Positions 21,656 through 32,510 of a stretch of 64,000 nucleotides of DNA are shown here, in pieces (position 1 is the stretch's first letter; each line of letters opens with the position of its first letter). This DNA comes from Valencia hispanica (taxonomy: Eukaryota; Chordata; Actinopteri; Cyprinodontiformes; Valenciidae). The notes beneath the pieces are model-generated. The model saw only the letters and a program-made list of their open reading frames with translations, ran no database searches and was not told where the DNA came from. The stretch covers positions 7,932,149-7,996,148 of the forward strand of contig OY747721.1 in NCBI GenBank assembly GCA_963556495.2, written 5' to 3'. The position numbers and the translations under genes are program-made.

Positions 21656-23036
21656 GCTGGTGAGTCCTTTTGGACAGACGGTTGCTCCCAGCGGTGCGAA
21701 TGTCACGGACCAAATGTCCTTGTCTGTAATCCTTCATCGTGCACTCCTGCACAAGAGTGCACCATCAGAGATGGACATCTGGGCTGTTATGATGCCATGT
21801 CTACCTGTACTGTATGGGGTGACCCACACTACATCACCTTCGATGGAGCCCTGGCTCATTTTCAGGGATCATGCTCTTACATCATCACTGAGAGTTCAAG
21901 CCACAGCAACAATGAAACTCAGTACAAAGTAGTGGCCACCAACAAACACAGAGGAAACAACCTTGTGTCTTTCGTGTCATCAGTTGATATATACCTCTCA
22001 AATCCTCCAGAGAGTGTTCATGTCAGGCTCGGACCTAACAAGAGAGTGAAGGTAAAGTTGTCCTTTAATTCAGGACAAAAAACAGTTTTTCACAGTTGTT
22101 AAATCTCTCTGATTTACTCTCTAAATTCTCACCTTAGGTAAATGGAGCTGAAGTTTCCCTTCCCACCACTGCAGGGACCTTAAGTCAGGTGATGAGGCTG
22201 GGAAGTTACATAGTGTTTGATGCTGTTGATGTTATAGTCCAATTTGATGGCTATAGTAGTTAACTGGTAAGGATGGGCCGCAACTATCAGAACAGAGTCA
22301 ATGGAATGTGTGGGAACTTCAACGGTGATCCCACTGATGACAAAGTCTTGCCCAATGGTACATTGAACCAAAATGACAACCAGTTTGGCCATAGCTGGAA
22401 ATCAGAGATAAGCCAAGCAGGGTGAGCTAAGACTCCAGTTTTCTGCTGTTTCCCTAAAACAGCACAAAAATTGCAAACTTTTTTGTAGAGATTAGTTGTT
22501 TCTAAAATTTTTCAATTCTCTAACAACTGTTCTAGATGCAGATCCACTGATGAAAAAAGTGGCGATGGCTTGAGTGGCTGCCAATTTATCGAAGAATACA
22601 CAGAACTCTGCAGAGTCATCACCAACACCAGTGGCCCATTCAGTTCCTGTCACCTGCACTCTGACCCGCAGTCATTTTTCACTTCCTGTGTTTACGATCT
22701 CTGCCTGTACACGCCAGCCAATGGCATGCTGTGTTCTGCTGTCTCTGCTTATGAGAAAACCTGCATCATTTTGGGTCTAAACATCCCAGACTGGCGCACA
22801 CCTTTGCACTGTGGTATGTTTGTTTGGCTCAAAAAGATATCAGAACAATGAGCTTTCAATGGGTTCTACGCAATGTTGATGTTTTGAAATCCTCTCCTCT
22901 GATACTTCTGGTCCAGCTGAGACTGAACCCTGTGAACAGCTGGACTGTGCTGAGTATGAGTGGTGTGGTAAGAAAGATGGTGTGTACGGCTGCTTCTGTG
23001 ATGAGCACCATCATAGACCTAACAATGAGAGCTGCG
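21656..23036 (+). pseudogene. Second vWD-C8 module and EGF-like exon of the tectorin-like gene
   Basis: Exon 5 holds CSQRCECHGPNVLVC and vWD2 (TVWGDPHYITFDGALAHFQG). Exon 6 continues it and contains the TAA after FDGYSS, then MGRNYQNRVNGMCGNFNGD. Exon 7 is a C8 domain with eight-cysteine spacing (CQFIEEYTELC..CVYDLC). Exon 8 is a short CAEYEWCGKKDGVYGCFC unit resembling an EGF-like linker before the ZP domain. Confidence 0.8.
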
Positions 23037-23191
23037 GTAAGAGCAAGACCTTTAAAACCTTTTTTGTAGTGATAATCACACTGCAGAACACATTGTTTGA
23101 GCACAATCACATAATTTACTTTTGCTACTCAGAGTTTGCATCTATTAGATTAGTTTTGTCACTAAACCTCAAAATATGTTTCTGTGAGCAG

Positions 23192-24694
23192 ACTCCAACA
23201 TCATGTGTACCAGCAGTTCAGGCACCATGTCAATATCTCGCTGCCAGCTGTTTGAAGCCGGCTTCCACTCCAGTGCGCTCCACCTCCAAGATGACTCCTG
23301 CAATGGGACTTTTGAGGACGGACGACTCGTGTTCCACTTCGACAATGACAACCATCTATGCGGGACAGCTCTTAGGGTAAAGTTCATAAACTAGAACATG
23401 TTCTTTAAAGCTGAAAATATTTTACTGCAATTGACTGACATTTTGCCATTTTGCTTTGTAGAGCAATGGAACTCACGTCATGTATGAGAACATCATTCAG
23501 GGGGATGTGGATCCTCATAGAGGTCTGATCAGTCGTGAGAGGAACTTTCATCTGTATTTCTCATGTCTTTACCCTCTGGCTCAGGCTCTGTCAATGGAAG
23601 TGGGCATCAATCCTGTGGAGAGGTGTTGATGCAGTTTCCTCTGTTTGCTAACTTTGAACAGTTGTTTTATTATGTCCAGTTCTACCTCTATGTCTTAATC
23701 AGTCATTGATAATTAATAATTGACTACTGAGCAAGTTAACCTAGCTTAGTCAGCCCATCAGATGCATAAAACTGGGTGGTCAATTTAAATGTTTATTCTG
23801 CAGCATTTTGAGGAAGAGGCTTCCTATTGGCACTGAATCGTATCGTATGAGGATGATCCCCTATGAGGATGAAGGCTTCATCTTCCCCTTCAGCACTAAC
23901 AGAAACATAGAACTGGAAGTTGATGAGATGTTTTACCTGGAGGTGCGAACGGAAGGAGTGGATCAGAGCCAATTTGCCACAGTTCTGGACTCTTGCTGGG
24001 CCACACCAGTCAACCTAGTAAACTACCCTGTCCGCTGGGATCTTATTATTTCACAGTAAATTAGACTTTCATGTCATTCTTTATAACCCACCTTGTTACT
24101 TCACTGTCTTCTTGCTGATTCTTGCATCTGCTTTTGCTTCACAGGTGTCCTAATGCAGAAGATGGAACCGTGGAGGTAATTCAGAATGGTGTCTCCAATG
24201 TGGCACGTTTCTCTTTCAGGATGTTCACCTTCACCAACTACACAGAGATTTTCTTGCACTGCAGTGTCCACTTGTGTCTTTTCAGAAACAACAACTGCAC
24301 AGCTGTAAGTTTCATTGTGAACGTAGTGCAACTATATCATGTTAAATAGTCGCTGTGCACCTTTAGAATCCTTTAACGTTGTTGTTTTGCTTTTGCTTGT
24401 TTTTTACAGCACTGCTCCCCAGGTCACCACACCCGATTCCGGAGGGACATATCTTACCATGACTCTGGAGCTCTATCAATTGGACCTTTAGTACTTGGGG
24501 CACAACAGAGGACTGGTAAACTTCTCTCAAACTTGCTTAGTAAATACAAAGATCATATTGTGATTGATTGACAAATTCTACCTATGTGTCTTTTTACAGC
24601 TGAACTAATTCCAAGAAATGGTGCTTCAGGCCATCTGACATCAATTGTTACCCTGAGTTTTAGTTTGCTGACGACCAGAATTCTGTTCAATTGA
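23192..24694 (+). pseudogene. ZP domain and GPI-type tail of the tectorin-like gene
   Basis: Exons 9-14. ZP-N begins IMCTSSSGTMSISRCQLFEAG and carries DDSCNGTFEDGRLVF. ZP-C includes LPIGTESYRMRMIPYED, VLDSCWATP and CSVHLCLF. Exon 13 has RFRRD, an R-x-R-R furin-type site where ZP proteins are normally released for polymerisation. Exon 14 ends with a hydrophobic stretch (SIVTLSFSLLTTRILFN), fitting a GPI-addition signal. No stop interrupts these exons, so this part is better preserved than the vWD part. The stop codon is at 24,692-24,694. Confidence 0.82.
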
Positions 24695-25180
24695 TATCAA
24701 AGAAGAATCAAACTTTTAAAATCTAGTAAAATGTTATCACTTATGATTCATGTTGGTAAGAAGTGTTTTCTGAGTTTTGGTATTCGTAATTAGGTGAAAA
24801 ACAGAGAGTTTTGCTTTACGATGTCTGGCTCACCAATATGCTTTAGACCATTTGTGGGATTTATGTAATTTTTGGGTTTTTATTTCTTTTCTGGGGTTTT
24901 TAAAATCAGTTCTTGTTGTGACATCAAAAGATCTGAAATATCAGTTGTGTTGATATATATATTACATAAGAATCTATGAAAGTCAAACTGAATGAAATTT
25001 AGAATGAGGTTAAGGTTTTTTGTGTGGTGGGAGATACATGTACTCAATTATAAAAGAGATTAATAAAATAATTCAAATTAATCAGTTTTTTGCCTCCATC
25101 ATTTTTTCTGTTGATATAAGCCTTAATAAATTGTATGTTTTGTGTATGGAATGTTCTGCATTCTATTTTAATACATTAAA

Positions 25181-25691
25181 ATATAATTCTAATTTTATTT
25201 TATGTTTTAATAATAGTCCCTCTATCGTCTCAGACAGAATAGAGGGTGTTAGAAATTAGTCAGAGTTTCCAAATGTTCTGGAGTGATACATTTCAGAGGG
25301 TTGATTCTAGATTGGTATGGTTAATTGCATCCTTTTGTCATATATGCCATAACTCACTGACAACACACCTTCATATTCTTTCTTTGTGACCAGTTCTTTG
25401 GAGTTGCTCTAACCTTTAGCAACCTTATTCTTTTGCATTGTGAAAAGATGCTTGTCTTTAATTTGGTAGCTTTGGGTTTTGGTTGCTGTCAGTTATCCCC
25501 TGCCCTGGCTCTGTTGCATCACGGAGAACACCTCCTCTCACATCCTCGACAAAAAACTGTTTAAAACTTTACCTTAAGATCAGAGCTACAGAGCACCATT
25601 TGCAAAAACCAGCAGCCACAGAGACAGTTTGTACCCCCAGGCTGTCTCTGATTAACAAAATATTTGCGATGTTACTGTTTTTCTTCTTCTT
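25181..25691. other. Downstream flank of the tectorin-like gene, no gene
   Basis: AT-rich. Two short open frames are not protein-like. Ends at the target duplication AATTT of the solo LTR. Confidence 0.5.
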
Positions 25692-25696
25692 AATTT

Positions 25697-26703
25697 TGTC
25701 AGGTTCTTTGGGGTTTTTTTTGTTTCTTTTCCTCATCTAGTATTTTTCATGTTAGATTATTCCTTGTCTTTATTAGTTTATTCTGGCACTTCCTTGTTTC
25801 TGTTTCTTCTTCTTGCTCTTAGATATTTTCACCTATTGTTTGTGTCTTCATTTGTTTCCTTAGGTTTTTCACTCGAGATAGTTTACTGTTTATTTCTTCC
25901 TTCTGTTTTCTAGTGTTTCCTTTAGATTCCCTTCCAGACTCTTCTTCTTCTTCTTCTTCTTCTTCTTCTTCTTCTTCTTCTTCTTCTTCTTCTTCTTCTT
26001 CTTCTTCTTCTTCTTCTTCTTCTTCTTCTTCTTCTTCTTCTTCTTCTTCTTCTTCTTCTTCTTCTTCTTCTTCTTCTTCTTCTTCTTCTTCTTCTTCTTC
26101 TTCTTCTTCTTCTTCTTCTTCTTCTTCTTCTTCTTCTTCTTCTTCTTCTTCTTCTTCTTCTTCTTCTTCTTCTTCTTCTTCTTCTTCTTCTTCTTCTTCT
26201 TCTTCTTCTTCTTCTTCTTCTTCTTCTTCTTCTTCTTCTTCTTCTTCTTCTTCTTCTTCTTCTTCTTCTTCTTCTTCTTCTTCTTCTTCTTCTTCTTCTT
26301 CTTCTTCTTCTTCTTCTTCATTTCCGGCAGGCTGGACGCCGCAAGGCGCATTGCTGCCTTCCACTCCCCAGCCTTTTTACCTCCTATCCCAGTTATTTAT
26401 CTTCACCTGCTCACTCCCTCAGCTGCAACCGCTTCCCTTAATCAGTCCTCAGCTCTTTCAGCTCTCATGCTCACACTCCCCTCAGTATAAATACAGTCCA
26501 CACTCAGTCACAACTCGCTGGTTCGTTGTCTTTCCTCCCTTCCTGGTTCCCTGTTCATTGCTGGTTTGTTTTCCTGTGTTCCCTGGTCTCCAAGCTCTCT
26601 GGTTTCCCTGTGAATTTTGTAAGTTTTGGAAATTTTTATTTTATTAAACCTGAGTTATTTAACGTTCTGCACTTTGGGTCCCACTTCAACACGCAACCTG
26701 ACA
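25697..26703 (+). mobile_element. Solo LTR with expanded CTT tract
   Basis: Starts TGTCAGGTT and ends AACCTGACA, flanked by a perfect 5-bp duplication AATTT (25,692-25,696 and 26,704-26,708). No internal retroviral sequence. The 3' part reads GTATAAATACAG (TATA-like), then CTGTGAATTTTGTAAG, ATTAAACC and TTTGGGTCC shortly before the end, a layout shared with 31,960-32,510, 42,773-43,294 and 48,092-48,459. Orientation is inferred from the TATA-like box. About 380 bp of its 1,007 bp is CTT microsatellite. Confidence 0.75.
25938..26319. repeat. (CTT)n microsatellite, about 127 units
   Basis: An uninterrupted TTC/GAA tract of about 380 bp. It generates artefactual poly-Ser frames on the plus strand and poly-Glu and poly-Lys frames on the minus strand. 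Pure GAA/TTC tracts of this length can form triplex DNA. Confidence 0.97.
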
Positions 26704-26712
26704 AATTTAAAG

Positions 26713-27560
26713 AACATTGCTGCATTGATTAACAAATTCTACCTATGTGTCTTTTTACAGGTGAACTAACTCAAAGAAATTGTGCTTCAGGCCATCTGAT
26801 ATCAATTGTTACCCTTTTAGTTTGCCAACGACCAGCATTCTGTTCAGTTGATATCAAATGATAAAATCCGGCCAAAAATTGTTATCACTTATGCTTGATG
26901 TTGATAAGAAACATGTTTCGGATTTTGGTATGTTAACGTTAAATGGCCTGCCCTGCACTTGAATGGCACCTTATTTAGTTCAGAGGACTCCGAAACGCTT
27001 TGCACTACATTAAGTCATTCATGCACTTGTAATTAGGTGAAAAACCGAAGCAATTTTGCTTTTTAACATCTGAGGCACCGTTGTGCTTTAGGCTAATTGT
27101 GGGATACAGGCAGTGTTCCGTTTTTTTGTTTCTTTTGTGGGAATTGTTATCATTACTTGTTGGTAATATCAGAGGATGTGAAATGTCAAATGCGTTATTG
27201 GACTTAGGGTTACAATTGTATAGATAAAACTAAGGATTGTTTACAGGAATTATCCCAAAGTGTCAAACTGAATAAAATCAAGAATTATTTTCTCATTGTC
27301 TAAATGGTGTTTAAGGATTTTTTTTTTTTTTTTTTTTTTGTGTGCCAGGAGATTGACAGATATATATATATATATTTAATTATAAAAGAGCTTAATAGCG
27401 ATTGATTTCATCATTGACTTTTCGTGATTTTTTTTTTTTTCCTGTTTAACACCTTAAACTGTATGTTTTGCGTGTGAATAGTTTGTTGGTATGGAGCAGC
27501 TTTTAACCTCAGCCTTTGTAAAACAAGTTAAGTAAATATCAATAAAATCCTTGGAAAGTT
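26713..27560 (+). pseudogene. Duplicate of the tectorin-like terminal exon and 3' region
   Basis: Aligns by eye with 24,560-25,180. It shares the intron end (CAAATTCTACCTATGTGTCTTTTTACAG, in two parts), the exon body (TGCTTCAGGCCATCTGA.ATCAATTGTTACC) and the 3' flank (AATTAGGTGAAAAAC, GTCAAACTGAAT, TTAATTATAAAAGAG). The exon has lost bases and is frameshifted. A roughly 95-bp insertion (about 26,934-27,028) is absent from the other copy. No other tectorin-like exon accompanies it. Confidence 0.85.
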
Positions 27561-27960
27561 GACCAGTGATTATATTATACAGTATCTTCGACATTCAAAC
27601 TCAATAGGAAGGATTAGATCTGGTCTTCAGCCACCAGATGACGGTAGAGCACAGCAAAAGAATCAGAATCAGGGCTTATTGCTAAATGTTGGCCAGGTTT
27701 ACAACATTAGGAAATTGTTGCGGTACTTTGTGCAAACATACGAGAACAAACAAACACTTTAAATAAAAATATAATATGCTAAACAGATTGACATATACAT
27801 GAGTGCTGGTAATGAAAGGCAAGGCTACTTTATTTGTATAGCACACTTTCAACAACAAGGCAATTCAATGTGCTTTATATCGTTAGGGGGTAAAATAAAT
27901 GCAGCAATAAAAGCATAAAACAATACTAAAGACACAACATGACACACCAAAACATAAATA

Positions 27961-29541
27961 CAGGTCCTTCTCAAAAAATTTGCATATTGTGATAAAGTTC
28001 ATTATTTTCCATAATGTAATGAGAAAAATCAAACTTTCATATTTTAGATTCATTGCACACCAACTGAAATATTTCAGGTCTTTTATTGTTTTAAAACTGA
28101 TGATTTTGGCATACAGCTCATAAAAACCCAAAATTCCTATCTCAAAAAATTAGCATATCATGAAAAGGTTCTCTAAACAAGCTATTAACCTAATCATCTG
28201 AATCAACTAATTAACTCTAAACACCTGCAAAAGATTCCTGAGGCTTTTAAAAACTCCCAGCCTGGTTCATTACTCAAAACCGCAATCATGGGTAAGACTG
28301 CCGACCTGACTGCTGCCCAGAAGGCCATCATTGACACCCTCAAGCAAGAGGGTAAGACACAGAAATTTCTGAACGAATAGGCTCTTCCCAGAGTGCTGTA
28401 TCAAGGCACCTCAGTGGGAAGTCTGGGAAGGAAAAAGTGTGGCAGAAAACGCTGCACAACGAGAAGAGGTGACCGGACCCTGAGGAAGATTGTGAGGAAG
28501 GACCGATTCCAGACCTTGGGGGACCTGCGGAAGCAGTGGACTGAGTCTGGAGTAGAAACATCCAGAGCCACCGTGCACAGGCGTGTGCAGGAAATGGGCT
28601 ACAGGTGCCGCATTCCCAAAGGCCAAGCCACTTTTGAACCAGAAACAGCGGCAGAAGCGCCTGACCTGGGCTACAGAGAAGCAGAGCTGGACTGTTGCTC
28701 AGTGGTCCAAAGTACTTGCATGTCATTCGGAAATCAAGGTGCCAGAGTCTGGAGGAGGACTGGGGAGAAGAAAATGCCAAAAGGCCTGAAGTCCAGTGTC
28801 AAGTACCCACAATCAGTGATGGTCTGGGGTGCCATGTCAGCTGCTGGTGTTGGTCCACTGTGTTTTGTCAAGGGCAGGGTCAATGCAGCTAGCTATCAGG
28901 AGATTTTGGAGCACTTCATGCTTCCATCTGCTGAAAAGCTTTATGGAGATGAAGATTTCATTTTTCAGCACAACCTGGCACCTGCTCACAGTGCCAAAAC
29001 CACTGGTAAATGGTTTACTGACCATGGTATTACTGTGCTCAATTGGCCTGCCAACTCTCCTGACCTGAACCCCATAGAGAATCTGTGGGATATTTTGAAG
29101 AGGAACTTGAGAGACGCAAAACCCAACACTGGATGAGCTTCAGGCCGCTATCGAAGCATCCTGGGCCTCCATAACACCTCAGCAGTGCCACAGGCTGATT
29201 GCCTCCATGCCACGCCGCATTCAAGCAGTCATTTCTGCAAAAGGATTCCCGACCAAGTATTGAGTGCATAACTGAACATAATTATTTGAAGGTTGACTTT
29301 TTTTTTTATTAAAAACACTTTTCTTTTATTGGTCGGATGAAATATGCTAATTTGTTTAGATAGGAATTTTGTGTTTTCATGAGCTGGATGCCAAAATCAT
29401 CAGTTTTAAAACAATAAAAGACCTGAAATATTTCAGTTGTTGTGCAATGAATCTAAAATATATGAAAGTTTAATATTTATCATTACATTATGGAAAAGAA
29501 TTAACTTTATCACAATATACAAATTTTTTGAGAAGGACCTG
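27961..29541 (+). mobile_element. Tc1 element with long inverted terminal repeats
   Basis: 1,581 bp with ends CAGGTCCTTCTCAAAAAATT / AATTTTTTGAGAAGGACCTG, terminal repeats of roughly 200 bp, and the expected TA duplication (27,959-27,960 and 29,542-29,543). It encodes a broken transposase and sits inside an L2 tail. Confidence 0.92.
28288..29136 (+). pseudogene. Tc1 transposase, frameshifted and catalytically dead
   Basis: Starts MGKTADLTAAQKAIIDTLKQ (helix-turn-helix) and shifts frame after KFLNE. A second helix-turn-helix with KKCGRKRCTTRRGD and LRKIVRKDRFQTLGDL follows. Another frame change and a small deletion near 28,640-28,720 remove the FSDES segment with the first catalytic Asp. The second Asp site reads FIFQHNLAPAHSAKT, with Asn at the expected Asp. 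The third site SPDLNPIENLWDILKR keeps its Glu. Only one of three catalytic acids remains, so this element could move only with enzyme supplied by another copy. Confidence 0.85.
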
Positions 29542-29870
29542 TATATCAAAGGCAGCTCTAAACAGATGGGTTTTTAGCCTTGATTTGAAGGGAACTCAGT
29601 GTTTCAGTAGCTTTGCAGTTGTCTGGAAGTTTGTTCCAGATAAGAGGAGCATAGAAACAGAAAGCGTGTTCACCATGTTTGGTTCTAATTCTAGGGATTA
29701 TTTGTAAACCAGATTTGGAAGACCTGAATGGTCTGGGGGTTGTTATAGGGGAACAAGTCTTCAACATGCTTTGGTGCTGAGCTTTTCAATGATTTATAAA
29801 CTAGGAAAAGTATTTTGAAGTCTATTCTCTGAGCTACGGGGAGCCAGTGTAAAGACTGGGGTGATATTTT

Positions 29871-31014
29871 TTTTGGGTGAAAGTGACGTAAAGATTAGCA
29901 GCAGATCCAGTGCCTTGAACTGATTTTTAAAAGTATAAGACATTTATGGGGTATATATACCAGTTGAAAAGATCCTAGAATTATATCTATAAATGATTAT
30001 TATTTTCCTTCTTCTGATCATCTGTCCTGTGAGTAACACAATTGAGTACAAACAGAAGCTCCACAGACTTCTGTCAAACCTACTTACCATTTCAGACAGG
30101 TCCTAAGTTATTTTTCATTTGTCATCTGGTGTCATGGCATAACCTTATGTTTTCCTTGTGTAACAACATTCCAACATGGAGTGTTGAGCCATTAGATTGA
30201 GTCAAAGAAAATCTGAGAGCATTAAAGGGATAAAGTAACCTAATTTTTTTATATTTAAGCCAAACTAGCTTATTATAGTTCTTATGTGTTTGGAAGAGAA
30301 AGTAAGTTGTCCAAAGAAAGGGATAAAAAATAAGACAGAAAGGAAGCTGGGAGGGAAGCAAACTATGCAGGCATGTGAGGGGGGAATGGGAAATCTGAGT
30401 GACAGCTTGTTGACTTTTACAAGATGCTGAGGACCCAGTGAATCAAACTGGATTCCTCTCATAAAGTCCCCTGTGTGGTGTATTGGAAAGGTCGCCAAAG
30501 GTAACGCCTGACTTTCAACCTGGTTATTCCCCATTTACCAGCCCTGATGTCAAAACTGCCGACCACCTGTGAACTGCAGTACAAAGTGTATAAACCTGAG
30601 ACTAGCTTGCACTTTGCCTTGGAACTGGTTGTTAAATCTATTTAAAAAAATTTTTACTTCCCATTAATGAGAGGAATAAATCACACATTCAGATTACAAA
30701 AGCATACTTCAAAACCTGGGGATGTTGTATAGTTGATAAAATGCCACCCTGCATAGATTCCTGACATGCCAGTTAAAACAAAAGTAAATCTAATCTTCAA
30801 AGGTCAGGTTGTATCCTTTTTTGCATCCTATTTCAAAAAGCAAAATTCCTCAGTTTTGTCTTTGTGAAACGGTAAAACATATTTACAAACACATACAGCT
30901 ATTAATGTAAGCTGTACTATTTTGCAAAGCCATAGCAGATTTGGGAATATCTCAATGTAATAATAAACATAAATGCTGAATACTGATGGAAGCTAATGTT
31001 ATGTTTCTGTATTA
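29871..31014. other. Intergenic, no gene seen
   Basis: AT-rich unique-looking sequence; short frames without recognisable content. Some of the first 60 bp may still be LINE sequence. Confidence 0.5.
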
Positions 31015-31270
31015 TAGCTGACAGTCCAGTATTTTCACAGGACCAAGTACTCAGCCTTGAGGAACCCCACAGCTAATGGTGTAATGCTCTGTTACATGGC
31101 TAACAAGCGTAACAAAGGACTGGTGTTCAGCTAAGAATGCCTTGAACAAATTTAATACTGTACCAGAAAGACGAAAATGTTCTTCAAAATCTTCAGTAAT
31201 ATCTCATGGTTCAATCTTGTCAAAAGTAGCTTGTAGGTTGAATAGCACAAGCTCACCAGAATTTTATCAG
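31015..31270 (-). pseudogene. LINE reverse transcriptase fragment
   Basis: On the minus strand: LVLFNLQATFDKIEP (a decayed AAFDTVDH block), FLAEHQSFVTLVSHVTEHYTISCGVPQG, a stop, then VLGP. This is the RT palm between blocks 3 and 4. The YADD box is not preserved. The spacing equals that of the other LINE copies in the window. Confidence 0.7.
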
Positions 31271-31959
31271 AATTTTATTTGTATCTACACCATTGAGCAC
31301 TTTGAGGAGAGCTGGTTCATATGTTGGGCCCTGAAGTCAGATTTTAAGACTTGATGATTATTTTTGTTAAGGTAATCATTTAAATGGTCAACATTGTTTA
31401 AATGACTTTATGTAAAAGTGGTTTTACTAGAGAAGGTTTTGGTGAAAGAAGATGGCTTCCTTTATATAAGGTCTGAAGGATAAAGGTCAACTGACATGCA
31501 AATATAGAACTTATCACTTAGTTAAAGAAGCTTGTTAAAACTGGATCTAGTTGGCACCATGACATCAATTAATGCCATTTGGGAAAAATCACATGAATAC
31601 AAACATTTTGCTCACTAGTATGAAAATAAGTAACTGAATGCTACACTTTGTCTCTCACTATTGAAAGGAAAGTCGGAGGTCTCTTTAACAGGAATGTGTG
31701 GGAAATAAATTTTGTTTAATTTTGATTGCCAGGATTTTACCCTTTTCTTCTGCCCTGGCCTGTCTTCAAATCCAGGTGTTTTTGTCAACAGTAATTTGAT
31801 TTGTGTGGCGAACTGTATACTCCTGAGAAAGCTGGAAATCATGGGACTGATGCGGCAACACGAGAAGTTAAGAAATTGACTCAGGAAACCCTCTGTGATT
31901 TTGCACGTAATAATCAGATGGGGTTGAACTTTGGTTTTCATTTTTATTTCTAATTTGAT
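31271..31959. other. Intergenic, no gene seen
   Basis: AT-rich; an antisense frame (31,615-31,995) is not protein-like. Part may belong to the LTR-like repeat that follows. Confidence 0.45.
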
Positions 31960-32510
31960 CATTTCTTTATTGTTTATTTGCTTAGATCTTGCCATTTTAG
32001 CTTATTCCTTGTGTTCGTTCATGTATTCTCATGTGTGCTTTGGACTAGTATCGTTAGATTAGTGTTGCTTTCTGTTTCCTGTTTAAGTAAGTGTCAAGCC
32101 TTTTATATTTTTATACCTCCCTTCCTCCGTTCCATCTAGTCAATCTTTCACCTTCCCTTAGCCTGCCTTTCTGCACAGCTGTTGTTCATCTCCTCATTTC
32201 TGCTTGCATTCTCCCTTAACTCTTCATTGTTCCTTTCTGATTATTGCTGCTGTTTTTTTTGTCACTTCCACCTTTTTCTCAGTATCTAAGCTCCTCTGTA
32301 TGCATCATTCTCCACTGGCTCCTTCTGTTTATCTCCATGATACTCCATTGGTCTCCATATTATGTCCAGTTGTCCTGCCGGTCTTTGCCTCCTCCAGATT
32401 TTGTAAGTTTTTCTGTTTTTGTTAATACATTTGTACATCATGCTCATCCCAAGCTCCAGCCTGCATTTTGGTCCAGCCTCAAAAACATACATCACAACAG
32501 TACAATGGAA
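31960..32510 (+). repeat. Degenerate LTR-like repeat
   Basis: T/C-rich sequence whose 3' part (CAGATTTTGTAAGTTTTTCTG, TTAATACATTTGT, CTGCATTTTGGTCCAGCC) matches the end of the solo LTR at 25,697-26,703 and the copies at 42,773 and 48,092. The ends are decayed and no target duplication was found. Confidence 0.5.

Larger units (their letters stand above)
17752..24694 (+). pseudogene. Alpha-tectorin-like gene, 5'-truncated, two in-frame stops
   Basis: Fourteen exons with canonical splice sites: 17752-18347, 18551-18702, 19072-19472, 19586-19782, 21656-22051, 22138-22421, 22536-22813, 22917-23036, 23192-23376, 23462-23622, 23804-24055, 24145-24304, 24410-24515, 24600-24694. Joined they keep one phase over 1,126 codons. 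Order: TIL (residues 1-56), vWD1 (GDPHYLTFDG; CGLCGNFNG), C8, TIL, vWD2 (GDPHYITFDG), C8, a short Cys-rich EGF-like exon, ZP domain, hydrophobic tail. This is the C-terminal layout of alpha-tectorin, a GPI-anchored matrix protein; the paralogue's role is unknown. Human alpha-tectorin is about 2,155 residues, and here the signal peptide, NIDO domain and first vWD repeats are absent. TGA at 18,333-18,335 and TAA at 22,261-22,263 interrupt the frame, and vWD2 has NGMCG instead of CGxCG. Most likely a decaying paralogue; sequencing error or an unseen 5' half are alternatives. Confidence 0.8.
27816..29870 (-). mobile_element. L2-like LINE 3' tail, split by a Tc1 insertion
   Basis: Two halves (27,816-27,960 and 29,542-29,870) form a continuous LINE 3' end on the minus strand. 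The protein part (29,767-29,558) reads PFRSSKSGLQIIPRIRTKHGEHAFCFYAPLIWNKLPDN, the C-terminal segment after the RT of CR1/L2-type elements, and the 3' end is the GGCAAGGC..TTTGTATAGCACA stretch. An uninterrupted sister copy is at 49,741-50,129. Confidence 0.8.

Noticed and set aside
22264..22272. Donor-like CTG/GTAAGG right after the TAA in exon 6
   Set aside because: Using it would not remove the stop, which lies upstream of it, and would drop the conserved CGNFNG segment.
25819..26647. Long frames of poly-Ser, poly-Glu and poly-Lys around 25,913-26,364
   Set aside because: Purely the CTT microsatellite read in different frames; no protein-like flanks.
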